Of a stretch of DNA of 64,000 bases, positions 1 through 10,114 are shown piece after piece (position 1 is the first letter of the stretch; each line of letters starts with the position of its first letter). A program made the position numbers and the translations under genes. Source of the stretch: Neoaquamicrobium sediminum. GTDB taxonomy: Bacteria > Pseudomonadota > Alphaproteobacteria > Rhizobiales > Rhizobiaceae. Location of the stretch: contig NZ_JABETK010000002.1 of the NCBI RefSeq assembly GCF_013240295.1, positions 1,178,001-1,242,000 of the forward strand. The letters are read 5' to 3'. The notes below the pieces were generated by a model. The model had not been told where the DNA came from, did not search any database, and saw nothing but the letters and a program-made list of their open reading frames with translations.

Positions 1-416
<416 letters not shown>

Positions 417-442
417 TCAGCCCGCGGGAAATTCCCCGGAAG

Positions 443-527
443 TGGTGCGGGCGCCGGGGATCGAACCCGGATGACCGAAGTCGAGGGATTTTAAGTCCCT
501 TGCGTCTACCAGTTCCGCCACGCCCGC
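443..527 (-). tRNA. tRNA-Leu (anticodon TAA)
   Basis: The complement folds as a class II tRNA: acceptor GCGGGCG pairs with CGCCCGC, discriminator A, and CCA is encoded. The anticodon loop carries TAA, a long variable arm follows, and the T-loop contains GGTTCGATCCC. At 85 nt the length suits tRNA-Leu. Confidence 0.96.
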
Positions 528-822
528 ACGCCTTGCTTCTGTTGGGTTTGCCGGCGTCAGTCAACCAGCAGCCGCGTAAAATTGCGTGTGAGTTTTGCCG
601 GGCCCACCGAGTGTGGTCCCACCCTTCCCAATCGCGATGCAGCAAGCGGAACCGGAAAAACATGTCTCTGGGCTGAACCGATGATCGGTGGAAAGCGTTG
701 AATGGTCGAGGCTTCGCCGTATGACGCCTCAGGCGGCTACGGTGAGCCAATCTGTGCGAAAATGCATGGTGTCCGGCACACCTGTTGCGTAATGAGTAGA
801 CATGGTCGTGGCGGAGAACGTG

Positions 823-2295
823 ATGAACAGTCGGGAAGAAGGCAGGATTGAGAAGGAGTTGCATCAGGTAGCGGCGTCCACGGACCCGTTCGCGGCGGCG
901 GTGCGCACCACCCGCATGCCGATGTTGATCACCGACCCGCATCGGCCCGACAATCCGATCGTCTTTTCGAATGACGCCTTCACCCGCCTGACGGGATACA
1001 CACGCGAAGAGATTTTGGGGAAAAACTGCCGCTTTCTGCAGGGCGACGGAACCAATTTTGACGATGTCACCAAGGTCAGAAACGCCATCGCCCGCCGTGA
1101 AGCCATCGAGATAGATCTGCTCAACTATCGAAAGGATGGGCGCAGCTTCTGGAATCGCCTGCTGATTTCGCCCGTATTCGATGAAGAAGGTGCGCTGACA
1201 TATTTCTTTGCGAGCCAGTTCGATGTCAGCCCGGAACGCAATCGGCTCGCCGAGTTGCACTCGTCGCACGAAGTGCTGGAAAATCAGATCGAGAAGCGCA
1301 TTCTCGATCTGACGGCATCGGAGGACCGCCTACGGTTCATTTTGAATGCCGCCAAGATGGGCACCTGGACGCTCGATATCAACGAAAAGCGGCTCGTAAG
1401 CTCTTCTCGCTGCAAGGAAAACTTCGGCCGCAAGACTGATGAGCCGTTTACCTATGACGATTTCGAGAAAGCGGTCGATCCGCTGGATGTCGAGCAGTGG
1501 AAGGACGCGATTAGAGAAGCGGTGAAAAACCGCACTGAGCTGCGGGTGGAATACCGTATCCGTACGCCCGATGGCGATCGCAGATGGATTGAAGCTAGGG
1601 GGCAGATGATGTCGGTTGGCGATGGCGCGTCGCCCATCATGACGGGCATCACACAGGATATAACGGAGCGAAAGGAGGCCGAGGAGCATCGCAGGCTCCT
1701 CGCCCGCGAACTGAACCATCGCGTCAAGAACACCCTGGCAACGGTCCAGTCAGTATTTGCCCAGTCTCTAAGGTCCGCCAACGATCTGGAGGAAGCCAAG
1801 ACCATCGCATTCGGGCGCATCCAGGCCCTTTCCACCGCGCAGGACATACTAACGCAGGAAGGCTGGAGTTCGGCCGACCTGCGCACCGTCGTCGCCGAGG
1901 CGCTGGAGCCCTTCAATGGAGCAGACGTCCGCTTCGGTGGTCCTCGCGTCGTTCTGACCGAGCAGGCGGTCTCCGCTTTTTCCCTCGCGCTGCATGAACT
2001 GGCCACCAATGCCTCCAAATATGGAGCGCTTTCAGTCGCCGGCGGCTCGGTCACGATACATTGGGAGATCGAACGAAACGGCCACCGGACCTTGAAATTC
2101 TTCTGGAGCGAGATGGGCGGCCCGGAGGTTCGCGAGCCCGAAGCGAGAGGGTTTGGGTCGAAACTCATTGAGGGTGTGCTGGCAACGACGCTCGGTGGAC
2201 GGGCGCAGATGACTTTCCGCAGGTCGGGATTGTTGTTTGAAGTCGAAGCCGTCTTGCCGGATGACGCGGACGAGCCGGTCGGCGAAGACGCTTAG
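823..2295 (+). CDS. Blue-light sensor histidine kinase (LOV-PAS-HWE kinase)
   Basis: Cytosolic flavin-binding photoreceptor kinase. The N-terminal LOV domain (about residues 25-130) has the flavin-cysteine motif GKNCRFLQG. From ATG 823 the reactive Cys is residue 69, the same number as in Brucella LOV-HK, and the total (490 aa) also fits that 489-aa protein; this and a GGCGGAG box 6 nt upstream favour 823 over ATG 802. A PAS domain (about 165-285) follows. The HWE kinase core has the phospho-acceptor in ELNHRVKNTLATVQ (His about 299), the N-box HELATNASKYGALS and the WSE (WxE) motif near 430. No transmembrane segment is seen. By family, light forms a Cys-FMN adduct and raises autophosphorylation, in Brucella feeding the general stress pathway. 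No response regulator lies beside it. Confidence 0.93.
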   Translation: MNSREEGRIEKELHQVAASTDPFAAAVRTTRMPMLITDPHRPDNPIVFSNDAFTRLTGYTREEILGKNCRFLQGDGTNFDDVTKVRNAIARREAIEIDLLNYRKDGRSFWNRLLISPVFDEEGALTYFFASQFDVSPERNRLAELHSSHEVLENQIEKRILDLTASEDRLRFILNAAKMGTWTLDINEKRLVSSSRCKENFGRKTDEPFTYDDFEKAVDPLDVEQWKDAIREAVKNRTELRVEYRIRTPDGDRRWIEARGQMMSVGDGASPIMTGITQDITERKEAEEHRRLLARELNHRVKNTLATVQSVFAQSLRSANDLEEAKTIAFGRIQALSTAQDILTQEGWSSADLRTVVAEALEPFNGADVRFGGPRVVLTEQAVSAFSLALHELATNASKYGALSVAGGSVTIHWEIERNGHRTLKFFWSEMGGPEVREPEARGFGSKLIEGVLATTLGGRAQMTFRRSGLLFEVEAVLPDDADEPVGEDA

Positions 2296-2316
2296 ACACA
2301 GCAGCCGGTTTGACTT

Positions 2317-3282
2317 TCAGCTGGCGAAGGCACGTTCGGCGATGCGCCGGATGAAGGCGACCACCTGCGCGGTGATCGCATATTGGGGCATATGGCCGAT
2401 GCCGTTTACGATCTCCAGGTCGAGCCCAGCGACCTTGCCCTGCATCGCCAGCCCCTGCCGCTCGTAGTTGAGCACCCTGTCCTCGGTGCCGAACAGGATG
2501 CCGACCGGCAAGGCGAGTTCGCCATAGCGCGTCTGCTGGCGTGGCAGGTCGTGATGAACTGCCACGAGGTCCGTGGAAGTCGCATAGAAGTGCCCCGGCC
2601 GCAGCCCGACCATCGCGCCGCCGGCAATCGCGTAGTCTTCCGGCGGCTGCTGTGGCCCGAACACGAACTCCAGCGTCTTCGGGGCGTTCTTGACGGCCAG
2701 TGGCAGCGCCACGGTGTTTGCTATGATGCGCCGGCGCAGCGGCGATGTGATCGCCAGAGCCCTGAACTCCTCCGGCGGCTCTTCCTCGTAATGCGTCAGC
2801 GGCGCGATGAGCGCGAGCCCGGAAATCGTGTCCGGATAGTCGAGCGCCACGGCAAGCGCGATGGCGCCGCCGAGCGAATGCCCGACGAGCAGCGGTTTCT
2901 CCAGCCCCAGCGTCTCTATGAAGCGCACCGTCTGGCGGGCCTGCTCTGCAAGCCTGCCGTCCAGCCCCTCCCCACGTGTCGAATAGCCCGAACCCGGCCT
3001 GTCAATGGCGATCAGCCGGTAGCCTTCGCCGAACTCTTCCATCAGCGGCCGCCGCAGGTGGTGCAGCGTGCCGCCAAGGCCGTGGATCATCAGGATCGGC
3101 CTTCCCTCGCCGCTCTCGACATAATGGATGCGGTTGCCGTCGACCGTGACGAACGATCCGTTGGCGGGCACGGCACGTTCCGCATTGCGCGCGAGGCGAC
3201 GCGTGATCCAGAAGAAATAGGCAGCGACCATGACGACGGCTGCAAGGATGGCGACGACGATGCCGGCGATGGCTGAGAACAT
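2317..3282 (-). CDS. Alpha/beta hydrolase, membrane-anchored
   Basis: 321 aa. The N-terminus is one hydrophobic helix (about residues 3-25, AIAGIVVAILAAVVMVAAYF), probably a membrane anchor. The hydrolase domain has the oxyanion motif HGLGG, the nucleophile elbow GHSLGG, a late Asp in FGTEDRVL and the catalytic His in GIGHMPQ. The fold covers esterases, haloalkane dehalogenases and related enzymes; the substrate cannot be told. Start 3282 was chosen because the helix begins there and a CCGAGAG box precedes it. Transcribed toward the kinase gene (tail to tail). Confidence 0.85.
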   Translation of the reverse strand: MFSAIAGIVVAILAAVVMVAAYFFWITRRLARNAERAVPANGSFVTVDGNRIHYVESGEGRPILMIHGLGGTLHHLRRPLMEEFGEGYRLIAIDRPGSGYSTRGEGLDGRLAEQARQTVRFIETLGLEKPLLVGHSLGGAIALAVALDYPDTISGLALIAPLTHYEEEPPEEFRALAITSPLRRRIIANTVALPLAVKNAPKTLEFVFGPQQPPEDYAIAGGAMVGLRPGHFYATSTDLVAVHHDLPRQQTRYGELALPVGILFGTEDRVLNYERQGLAMQGKVAGLDLEIVNGIGHMPQYAITAQVVAFIRRIAERAFAS

Positions 3283-3412
3283 GGGAAAAGAGCACTCTCG
3301 GGGACTGTGAACTGGCGCACCCAGTCTAACCCCGGTCACCCCGATGGCAATCGGGATTGCCGCACGGCGCGCGCGGCGCTATGCCTGCCGCCAGTCTGTG
3401 AAGGAATGCTCC

Positions 3413-4156
3413 ATGGCCGAAATCATAACCGCCGCGATGATCGTCATCGGCGACGAAATCCTCTCCGGTCGCACCAAGGACCGCAATATCGGCCATCTGG
3501 CGGACGTCATGAGCGCCATCGGCATCGACCTGAAGGAGGTGCGCATCGTCGCGGACGAGGAAGACGAAATCGTCGCCGCCGTCAACGCGCTGCGTGCCCG
3601 CTACACCTACGTATTCACCACCGGCGGCATCGGCCCCACCCACGACGACATCACCGCCGATTCCGTGTCGAAGGCCTTTGGCGTCCCTTGCGAATATGAC
3701 GACCGCGCCTACGCCATGCTCGAAGCTCACTACGCCACGCGCGGCATCGAGTTCACCGAAGCCCGCATGCGCATGGCACGCATGCCGCGCGGGGCCGACC
3801 ACATCGACAATCCCGTGTCGCTGGCGCCGGGTTTCCGTATGGGCAACGTCCATGTGATGGCCGGCGTGCCTGCGATCTTCCAGTCCATGCTCGACAATGT
3901 CGTGCCGACGCTGAAGACCGGACAGAAATTGTTGTCGGCGGCTATCCACTGCCCGTTCGGCGAAGGCGTCATCGGCGGCCCGCTGGGCGAGATCCAGAAG
4001 GCGCATCCGGAGACGATCATCGGCTCATACCCCAAATATCTCGATGGTGCGTTCTGGACCGAGCTCGTCGTGCGCGCGCGAACCCAGGAAGCGCTCGATG
4101 CCGCGGCCGCCGAGGTACGCGCCATGGTCGAGGCGCTAGGCCCCGCAAAGGCCTGA
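3413..4156 (+). CDS. MoCF/CinA-N-type molybdopterin-binding domain protein
   Basis: 247 aa, a single MoeA/MogA-like domain. It opens TAAMIVIGDEILSGRTKDRN and contains the family's TTGGIGPTHDDITADSV loop (about residues 66-83), which in relatives binds molybdopterin. The C-terminal nicotinamide-nucleotide amidase domain of full-length CinA is absent, so this is the short stand-alone form common in alphaproteobacteria and often labelled competence/damage-inducible protein A; the true role is unproven. ATG 3413 has GAAGGA upstream. Divergent from the hydrolase gene. Confidence 0.85.
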   Translation: MAEIITAAMIVIGDEILSGRTKDRNIGHLADVMSAIGIDLKEVRIVADEEDEIVAAVNALRARYTYVFTTGGIGPTHDDITADSVSKAFGVPCEYDDRAYAMLEAHYATRGIEFTEARMRMARMPRGADHIDNPVSLAPGFRMGNVHVMAGVPAIFQSMLDNVVPTLKTGQKLLSAAIHCPFGEGVIGGPLGEIQKAHPETIIGSYPKYLDGAFWTELVVRARTQEALDAAAAEVRAMVEALGPAKA

Positions 4157-4163
4157 CCGTGCT

Positions 4164-5224
4164 TCAGATCGCCTTGCACAGCCGCAGCAGGCTCACGAGG
4201 TGCAGGAAGGGCGAGCCGCATCCCCATGCGAAATAACGCGGAATCGTCCGCCCGTAGAGCCGGCGCCGCTGCTCCGCATGCCCCTGCACGTTGAACACCC
4301 GCCGGTTCACCGCCGCTGACCGGTATAGCTGCCCCATCGCCCAGCGGAACGCAGCACTCTCGGGAAAGCCACTCGGGCGCGGGTCGGCAAACGGCGCCAG
4401 GCTCAGCAGCACCACCTTGCGCCCCTCCCGCTTAAATATCTCCACCGCGTGCTTCGTGATGCCGATTTCCGCATGCGGGGTCACCCCCGGCAGCCGCCGC
4501 TTGAACACGGCCACATAGCCGATGACCTTGCCGCCGCTGAACACCGGGTCGAAATAGAGCAACGACACCGGCGCGCCCTCCGGCGACAGCAGCACGAAGC
4601 GGCGCATCAGCGGATCCGGCGTCGCCGGAAACGGCCGGTTCATGAACGCCATTTCTCGCCGGTGCACGATGCGGCTGCAGCGCCACTGCGCCGACAGGGC
4701 CGCGACGGCGTCGGCCGCTCCGGGCAAGTCGGCCGCTCCGGGCAACTCGTGTTCTTCGACGATGCTGTAGCCGTTCCGCCTCAACCAGTGCGCCGCGTAG
4801 CGCGCCTTTTCCTTCTTCGGTCCCGAAAAATCGTACCAGTCGAGATCGAGCGCCGTGTCGAAACCGATTCGCGCGACGCGATAGCCCCTGGCGGCCAGGA
4901 TGGCCGCGGTCTCGTGGGAAATCTCCGCGAAACACGGCCGGCCAGCCTGCTCGATGAAGCGGTCTATTAGCTCGGGCCAGTGGTCGTGCCGGCCACGGGG
5001 TCGCCGAGCGCGATCCGCGATCCCATCTTGGCGCCATAGGCGATATAGCCGTGCCCGTCGCCGAAATGGCGCAGACCCTCCTGCACCGCCGTCGAATAGG
5101 CCTGCGAGAAATCGCCATGGCGCTGCACCAGCGCGAGGCGCGCAGCCTTGTCGGGGCCAGCCGCTTCGAGCGGCGCGGCCCGCGCGTCCATCATCGCGTC
5201 GAACGCGAGGCGAAGGCTCCTCAT
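4164..5224 (-). pseudogene. DUF2156 (LPG-synthase C-terminal-like) protein, frameshifted
   Basis: Two leftward frames together form one DUF2156 protein, the acyl/aminoacyl-transferase fold found at the C-terminus of lysyl-phosphatidylglycerol synthases. The N-terminal part (from ATG 5224, MRSLRLAFD) includes IAYGAKMGSRIALGDPVAG, then runs into a stop. The rest (HDHWPELIDRFIEQ, GYSIVEEHELPG, LYFDPVFSGGKVIGYVAVFKR) continues in another frame from about 4995. One missing base in the GGCCGGCA run would join them, giving about 353 aa. No membrane segment is seen, so it is the soluble stand-alone type rather than a full MprF/LpiA. The stop is 8 nt from the convergent MoCF gene. Confidence 0.75.
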
Positions 5225-5466
5225 CTGCCGTTCCCCTGCTCGCGCGCCCGTCCCACGCACGAGTGGGATCATGTCGCCACAACATCGTCTGGCATGCAAG
5301 TGTCGCCCCTTTCGCCGAAGCGGCTGGAGGACTATTCTCCAGGGGAAAGTTGCGACGCGGAGTCTCCTGCGGTTTGATCCCGCGCAAGGCGGAACCGGAA
5401 CCTGCGGCGCAGATTGTCTCCATGACGGTGCAGCCGCCTGCCCGCCACAACGCTTCGGAGGCCGAC

Positions 5467-6306
5467 ATGACCTACAAGACCATCCTCGCCGTGCTGCAAT
5501 CCAAGGCCGATGCCGGCCGCGTGCTCGATTGCGCGCTCCCGCTTGCCGACCGCTTCTCCGCGCACCTGATCGGCGTCCATGCGGAGGCGATTCCGGTTCC
5601 TTACGTCACGCCTATGGGTTTTCCGGATACCGATTTCATCGCAGCCAGCGCAGAGCAGAACCAGCAGCGCAGCGAAGAAATCAAGACGCTGTTCGACACC
5701 CGCGCCGGCCGCGAAGGCGTTTCGTTCGAGTGGCAGGCGATGGAGAACGTGTCGGGCGACAGTGCGGTGAGCGCGCTCGTTGCCGCGCGCGCCAGCGACA
5801 TCATCATCGTGCAGCAGGCCGACCCGGACGGTAATTCCGGTTCGCACGCCAATGTCGAGACCCTGCTGTTCGAGAGCGGCCGCCCGGTCCTGTTCGTGCC
5901 CTATGCAGTCTCCGTGAACTCAAATTTCAAGAAGGTGCTGGTCGCCTGGAACGGCACCCAGCAGGCCGCCCGCGCAACCTTCGACGCCCTGCCCTTCATT
6001 AAGCAGGCCGATGAGACTGAAATCCTCTTACTCGACGCAACGGATTCTGCACAGCAGGATGGCGCCATGGCCGGCGTCGACATCGCTGCGGCCCTTGCGC
6101 GCCACGGCGCCAACGTCACCTTCGCCAGCCAGGCGTCGGGCGGTGTCGGCGCCGGCGAGGCGATCGAGAACCGCATCGCCGAGACAGGCGCGGAACTGCT
6201 GGTGATGGGCGCCTACAGCCAGTCCTGGCTGAAGGAATTCTTTTTCGGCGGAGCGACCCGCACGTTGCTTGAGTCCATGCCCGTCGCCACGCTGATGTCC
6301 CGCTAG
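5467..6306 (+). CDS. Universal stress protein, tandem UspA domains
   Basis: 279 aa with two Usp repeats. The first begins MTYKTILAVLQSKADAGRV; the second begins FKKVLVAWNGTQQAARA (about residue 153) and ends with the nucleotide-loop-like LLVMGAYSQSWLKEFFFGGATRTLL segment, a G-x2-G-x9-G(S/T)-type motif. Tandem Usp proteins are cytosolic stress proteins. ATG 5467 has GGAGG 6 nt upstream. Divergent from the DUF2156 gene; a palindromic repeat starts right at its stop codon. Confidence 0.9.
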   Translation: MTYKTILAVLQSKADAGRVLDCALPLADRFSAHLIGVHAEAIPVPYVTPMGFPDTDFIAASAEQNQQRSEEIKTLFDTRAGREGVSFEWQAMENVSGDSAVSALVAARASDIIIVQQADPDGNSGSHANVETLLFESGRPVLFVPYAVSVNSNFKKVLVAWNGTQQAARATFDALPFIKQADETEILLLDATDSAQQDGAMAGVDIAAALARHGANVTFASQASGGVGAGEAIENRIAETGAELLVMGAYSQSWLKEFFFGGATRTLLESMPVATLMSR

Positions 6307-6412
6307 GGCATGTCTCCCGAAAGTGGGTACCGGTTTCGGGATCAAGACATGCACAAAAACAAAAACCTGAAGCGCGTCGCATGAGTCCGTTTGGACGCGA
6401 CACGCGCTAGGG
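6305..6412. repeat. Rhizobial dispersed intergenic palindromic repeat (two hairpins)
   Basis: Directly after the usp stop are two adjacent inverted repeats. Hairpin 1: GCATGTCT (6308-6315) pairs with AGACATGC (6345-6352), with an inner CCCGAAA/TTTCGGG. Hairpin 2: AGCGCGTCGC (6371-6380) pairs imperfectly with GCGACACGCGCT (to 6408), with inner GTCC/GGAC. From memory this resembles the RIME/Bru-RS-like repeats dispersed in Rhizobiales genomes; I see only one copy here. Confidence 0.6.
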
Positions 6413-6469
6413 CAATTGCAGCAGGCTGAGCAGCGGGCCCCGCCTGTCGAAGCGCCCGCTGCTCCGGTT

Positions 6470-7123
6470 CTACTTCTTCTGGTTGCCCGCAAACGCAGCC
6501 GTCACCCCGAGCCCGATGAAGACGACACCGCTGACGTAGCGCTCGGCCTTCAGATAGCCCGGGCTCTGCTTGAGCCAGTTGCCGATAGACCCTGCGGCGA
6601 GCGCGTAGCAGCCGTCGGTCACCATGCCGATCAGCGTGAACAGCAGGCCGAGCACGGCAATCTGCATGCCGACATGGCCGCGTTCCACCTCGACGAATTG
6701 CGGCAGGAAGGCGAGGAAGAACAGCGCCGTCTTGGGGTTGAGCAGGTTGACGATGAACCCTTCCCGGAAGAGCCGCAGGTTGTCGCGCTTGGGAAGCGTG
6801 CCGTTCTCCGTGCTGACGGTCTCCGCGCGTCCGAAAATCTTGCGCAGGCCGATCCAGATCAGATAGGCCGCACCGGCATATTTGACGATGCTGAAGGCGA
6901 GCGCCGACGAGGCCAGGATTGCCGACAGGCCGATCGTCGCGGCAAACACATGCACAAGTGTCGCTGTGTGTATGCCGAGGATCGAGACGATGCCGGCCAT
7001 CCGTCCCTGCTCGACCGAGCGCGCGAAGATGAACAGCACTGCCGGCCCCGGTACGATCAGCAGCACCAGTGCGGCAGTGAAGAACAGGCCGAGATTGGCG
7101 GCCCCAGGCATTACGATTTCCAT
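6470..7123 (-). CDS. LysE/RhtB family amino-acid exporter
   Basis: 217 aa, about six hydrophobic helices. It has the LysE landmarks [18 protein letters not shown] near the N-terminus, [16 protein letters not shown], and [20 protein letters not shown] in the middle. The family exports amino acids or related small molecules across the inner membrane. Start 7123 ([12 protein letters not shown]) has GAGGGACC upstream; the longer in-frame extension to 7180 looks non-coding. Substrate not predictable. Confidence 0.88.
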   Translation of the reverse strand: MEIVMPGAANLGLFFTAALVLLIVPGPAVLFIFARSVEQGRMAGIVSILGIHTATLVHVFAATIGLSAILASSALAFSIVKYAGAAYLIWIGLRKIFGRAETVSTENGTLPKRDNLRLFREGFIVNLLNPKTALFFLAFLPQFVEVERGHVGMQIAVLGLLFTLIGMVTDGCYALAAGSIGNWLKQSPGYLKAERYVSGVVFIGLGVTAAFAGNQKK

Positions 7124-7279
7124 GGCGGGTCCCTCAAAGATCAGGCACGCAGCAAGCCCCACATTCAAAGGCGCTGTCAATTACGCTTTTGCGTCTGTTG
7201 TCGAAGCCAGAGATCGCTTGCCAAGGGCGCGGCTTTCCGGCTAATCCCGGGTGCATTCCACGCGAGCCGGAGTGCGTTC

Positions 7280-7777
7280 ATGTCCCTTCCCGAAAAGGCC
7301 TTTCCCGTTTCCTGGGACCAGTTTCACCGCGACGCGCGCGCGCTTGCCTGGCGGCTGGCCGGCATCAATGGCGATTGGAAGGCTATCGTGTGCATCACAA
7401 GGGGCGGCCTGGTGCCGGCGGCGGTGATTTCGCGCGAGCTCGGCGTTCGCCTGATCGAGACGGTCTGCATCGCCTCATATCATGACTACACCGAGCAGGG
7501 CGAACTGAGGGTCCTCAAGGAGATCACCCCTTCTCTGCTGGAAAACGAGGGCGCGGGCGTCCTCATCGTCGACGATCTGACGGATACCGGCAAGACCGCT
7601 GCGATCGTGCGTGCGATGATGCCAAAGGCGCATTTCGCCGCAATCTACGCCAAGCCCAAGGGCCGGCCGATGATCGACACCTTCGTCACCGAGGTCTCGC
7701 AGGATACGTGGATCTATTTCCCGTGGGATATGGGCTTCACCTACCAGAAGCCGATCGCCGAGAACCCTCGCGCCTGA
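7280..7777 (+). CDS. gpt: Xanthine phosphoribosyltransferase
   Basis: 165 aa type I phosphoribosyltransferase. The PRPP-binding motif is [14 protein letters not shown] (about residues 95-108); an earlier [20 protein letters not shown] segment and a C-terminal [10 protein letters not shown] are characteristic of Gpt. It converts xanthine (and guanine) with PRPP to the nucleotide, purine salvage. ATG 7280 follows CCGGAG; longer upstream frames lack coding character. Length is close to the E. coli enzyme (152 aa). Confidence 0.92.
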   Translation: MSLPEKAFPVSWDQFHRDARALAWRLAGINGDWKAIVCITRGGLVPAAVISRELGVRLIETVCIASYHDYTEQGELRVLKEITPSLLENEGAGVLIVDDLTDTGKTAAIVRAMMPKAHFAAIYAKPKGRPMIDTFVTEVSQDTWIYFPWDMGFTYQKPIAENPRA

Positions 7778-7935
7778 ACGAAACCTGTTCGAAGCTTGTG
7801 CGAAACTTGCCGCGCCGCCCTATTTCGGCGGCGTGAAGCTGCATTTTTATCCAACCTTCATATTTTCTCCTTTTCTTCTATATAATTGCAGGCAAACTTT
7901 TTGAGACGGCAAACGATCTCCCGGGGTTTCGGTCA

Positions 7936-8430
7936 ATGATCATCAGCCACGGCACACGCAAGCAGTTGACGGAGAGCATTCGCCGCTTCTTCGGCGGCAT
8001 GCCGTGTCGTGTGCAGGTGGCGGCCCTGCCATGGCGCCGGACCGAGGATGGCCGTTTCGAGGTCATGCTGGTTACGAGCCGCGGCACCGGCCGGTGGGTC
8101 CTGCCCAAGGGCTGGCCGGAAAAGCGCGAGGAACCTCAGGAAGCAGCCGCGCGCGAAGCCGCCGAGGAGGCAGGCGTTTCCGGCGCTATCTCTCGCCATG
8201 AGGTCGGCCGCTTCTATTACGGCAAGATGCTGCCGTCCGGCATGGAATGGCGCTGCGAGGTGCACGTCTTCCCGCTGGAAGTCGATCAGGTGGCCGACAA
8301 ATGGCCGGAGCGCAAGAAGCGCACTCGCCGCTGGTTCCGGCCACAGGATGCCGCGAGACTCGTTCAGGAAAAGGATCTGGGCGAACTGATTGCGGATTTC
8401 GGCGTTAATCCACGAAAATCTGCCGCCTGA
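7936..8430 (+). CDS. Nudix hydrolase
   Basis: 164 aa. The Nudix box is complete: GWPEKREEPQEAAAREAAEE followed by AG (G-x5-E-x7-REUxEExGU). It hydrolyses a nucleoside-diphosphate-linked substrate; the diadenosine-polyphosphate or inositol-polyphosphate class is likely from the LPKGW context just before the box. Preceded by an AT-rich stretch (7850-7910) that could hold its promoter. Confidence 0.88.
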   Translation: MIISHGTRKQLTESIRRFFGGMPCRVQVAALPWRRTEDGRFEVMLVTSRGTGRWVLPKGWPEKREEPQEAAAREAAEEAGVSGAISRHEVGRFYYGKMLPSGMEWRCEVHVFPLEVDQVADKWPERKKRTRRWFRPQDAARLVQEKDLGELIADFGVNPRKSAA

Positions 8431-8539
8431 CGGCGCATCGCGCGATACGGCGCTTGTGATGCACCACATCGTTGCCTAAGCGATCGGGGAACGCAAATGA
8501 CCGTCGGCAGGCGGCCATGGCCGAGCCTTGGGAACGATT

Positions 8540-10114
8540 ATGAGCAACAGCATCGCTGAAGCGCGCAAGGAAACGCTCGACAAGGATCTCGACAAGCTTG
8601 TGCATGTCGAGGAAGCCACGAGCTTCGTTGCCCGTGGCCTCGTCGCGCCCGGCCTTGGCCTGCTGTTTCTGGCGCTGACCGCGATCGTCGCATCCTTTTT
8701 CGTCATCGGCGAGCCGCGCGGCGTCATCATTATCGCTGCGGCGGCCATTGGCGGCTACATGGCGCTCAACATCGGCGCCAACGACGTTGCCAACAATGTC
8801 GCCCCGGCCGTCGGCGCGAAGGCCCTCAGCCTGGGCGGCGCGCTTGCCATCGCCGTGGTTTTCGAAAGTGCGGGCGCGCTGATTGCGGGCGGCGACGTGG
8901 TCGGCACGATTGCTGGCGGCATCGTCAATCCGTCAGCCATCGGCGATCCGGCCGTCTTCATCCGCCTGATGATGGCCGCCCTCATCTCCTCGGCCTTGTG
9001 GATCAATCTGGCAACGTGGATCGGCGCGCCGGTTTCCACGACCCACTCGGTGGTCGGCGGCGTGGTCGGGGCAGGCATAGCGGCTGCGGGTATTGCATCC
9101 GTTCAGTGGCCGATGTTGGGCAACATCGTCCTGAGCTGGCTCGTCTCGCCGCTGCTTGGCGGCATCATAGCCGCCGCGTTTCTTGCCTTCATCAAGACGG
9201 CGATCATCTATCAGGACGACAAGATCGCGGCCGCACGGCGCTGGGTGCCTCTGTTGATCGCTGTGATGGCCGGCGCCTTCGCCGCCTATCTCGCCACCAA
9301 GGGGCTTCGGCGCGTTATCAGCCTGTCGGGCCTGCATATTGCCTTGCTGGGCCTCGCAAGCTTCGCGCTGACCTGGGTGGTCTTCAACGTTACCGTTCGC
9401 CGTCAGTCCGAGACGATGGAGAACCGCAACCAGTCGCTGCGCAAGCTGTTTTACGTGCCGCTGATCTGCTCGGCGGCGCTTCTGTCCTTCGCTCACGGCG
9501 CCAACGATGTCGCCAATGCCGTTGGCCCGCTGGCAGCGATCGTGCACGCGGTCGAGGACAATGAATTCGGGTTCGCCGTTTCGATCCCGTTCTGGGTGAT
9601 GCTGATCGGTGCCGCCGGCATCTCCTTCGGCCTTGTGCTGTTCGGCCCCAAGCTCATCCGCATGGTCGGCGACCAGATCACGAAGCTGAACCCCATGCGC
9701 GCCTTCTGCGTGGCTTTGTCGGCGGCGCTCACCGTTATCGTCGCCTCGTGGTTCGGCCTGCCGGTCAGCTCGACCCACATCGCCGTCGGCGCGGTCTTCG
9801 GCGTCGGCTTCTTCCGCGAATGGTACACCGCCAACTCGAAACGCCGCCGGGCCTACATGGAACGCAAGGTTGAGCGTCTGCGTGCCGAGCGCAACGGCGG
9901 GGTCGACGCCTCGGCCGGCCCCGACGATCAGGAATCGGAAGCCACGGACGATCTCGAGGATACCGGCCCGCCCGTCTCGCGCGAAGAGATCAATCGCCGC
10001 CGTCTGGTGCGCCGTGCCCACGTCACCACCATCGTAACCGCCTGGGTCACGACTGTGCCAGCCGCTGCACTTCTGGCTGCGGGCATTTTTCTGATTCTCG
10101 ACGTCATCGCCTGA
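8540..10114 (+). CDS. Inorganic phosphate transporter, PiT family
   Basis: 524 aa inner-membrane transporter. The two inverted PiT signatures are clear: GANDVANNVAPAVGAKALSL (about residue 80) and GANDVANAVGPLAAI (about residue 323). Each is followed later by the paired Ser-Thr-Thr/Ser-Ser-Thr-His motif (APVSTTHSVVGG, LPVSSTHIAVGA). There are about ten hydrophobic helices, plus an acidic/basic cytosolic stretch (about residues 430-490) before the last helix. It imports phosphate coupled to protons or cations. ATG 8540 was preferred to ATG 8528. No PhoU-like DUF47 partner lies beside it. Confidence 0.92.
   Translation: MSNSIAEARKETLDKDLDKLVHVEEATSFVARGLVAPGLGLLFLALTAIVASFFVIGEPRGVIIIAAAAIGGYMALNIGANDVANNVAPAVGAKALSLGGALAIAVVFESAGALIAGGDVVGTIAGGIVNPSAIGDPAVFIRLMMAALISSALWINLATWIGAPVSTTHSVVGGVVGAGIAAAGIASVQWPMLGNIVLSWLVSPLLGGIIAAAFLAFIKTAIIYQDDKIAAARRWVPLLIAVMAGAFAAYLATKGLRRVISLSGLHIALLGLASFALTWVVFNVTVRRQSETMENRNQSLRKLFYVPLICSAALLSFAHGANDVANAVGPLAAIVHAVEDNEFGFAVSIPFWVMLIGAAGISFGLVLFGPKLIRMVGDQITKLNPMRAFCVALSAALTVIVASWFGLPVSSTHIAVGAVFGVGFFREWYTANSKRRRAYMERKVERLRAERNGGVDASAGPDDQESEATDDLEDTGPPVSREEINRRRLVRRAHVTTIVTAWVTTVPAAALLAAGIFLILDVIA

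Noticed and set aside
6416-7279. Long upstream extension of the gpt reading frame
   Set aside because: It lies antisense to the LysE exporter; gpt has its own start at 7280.
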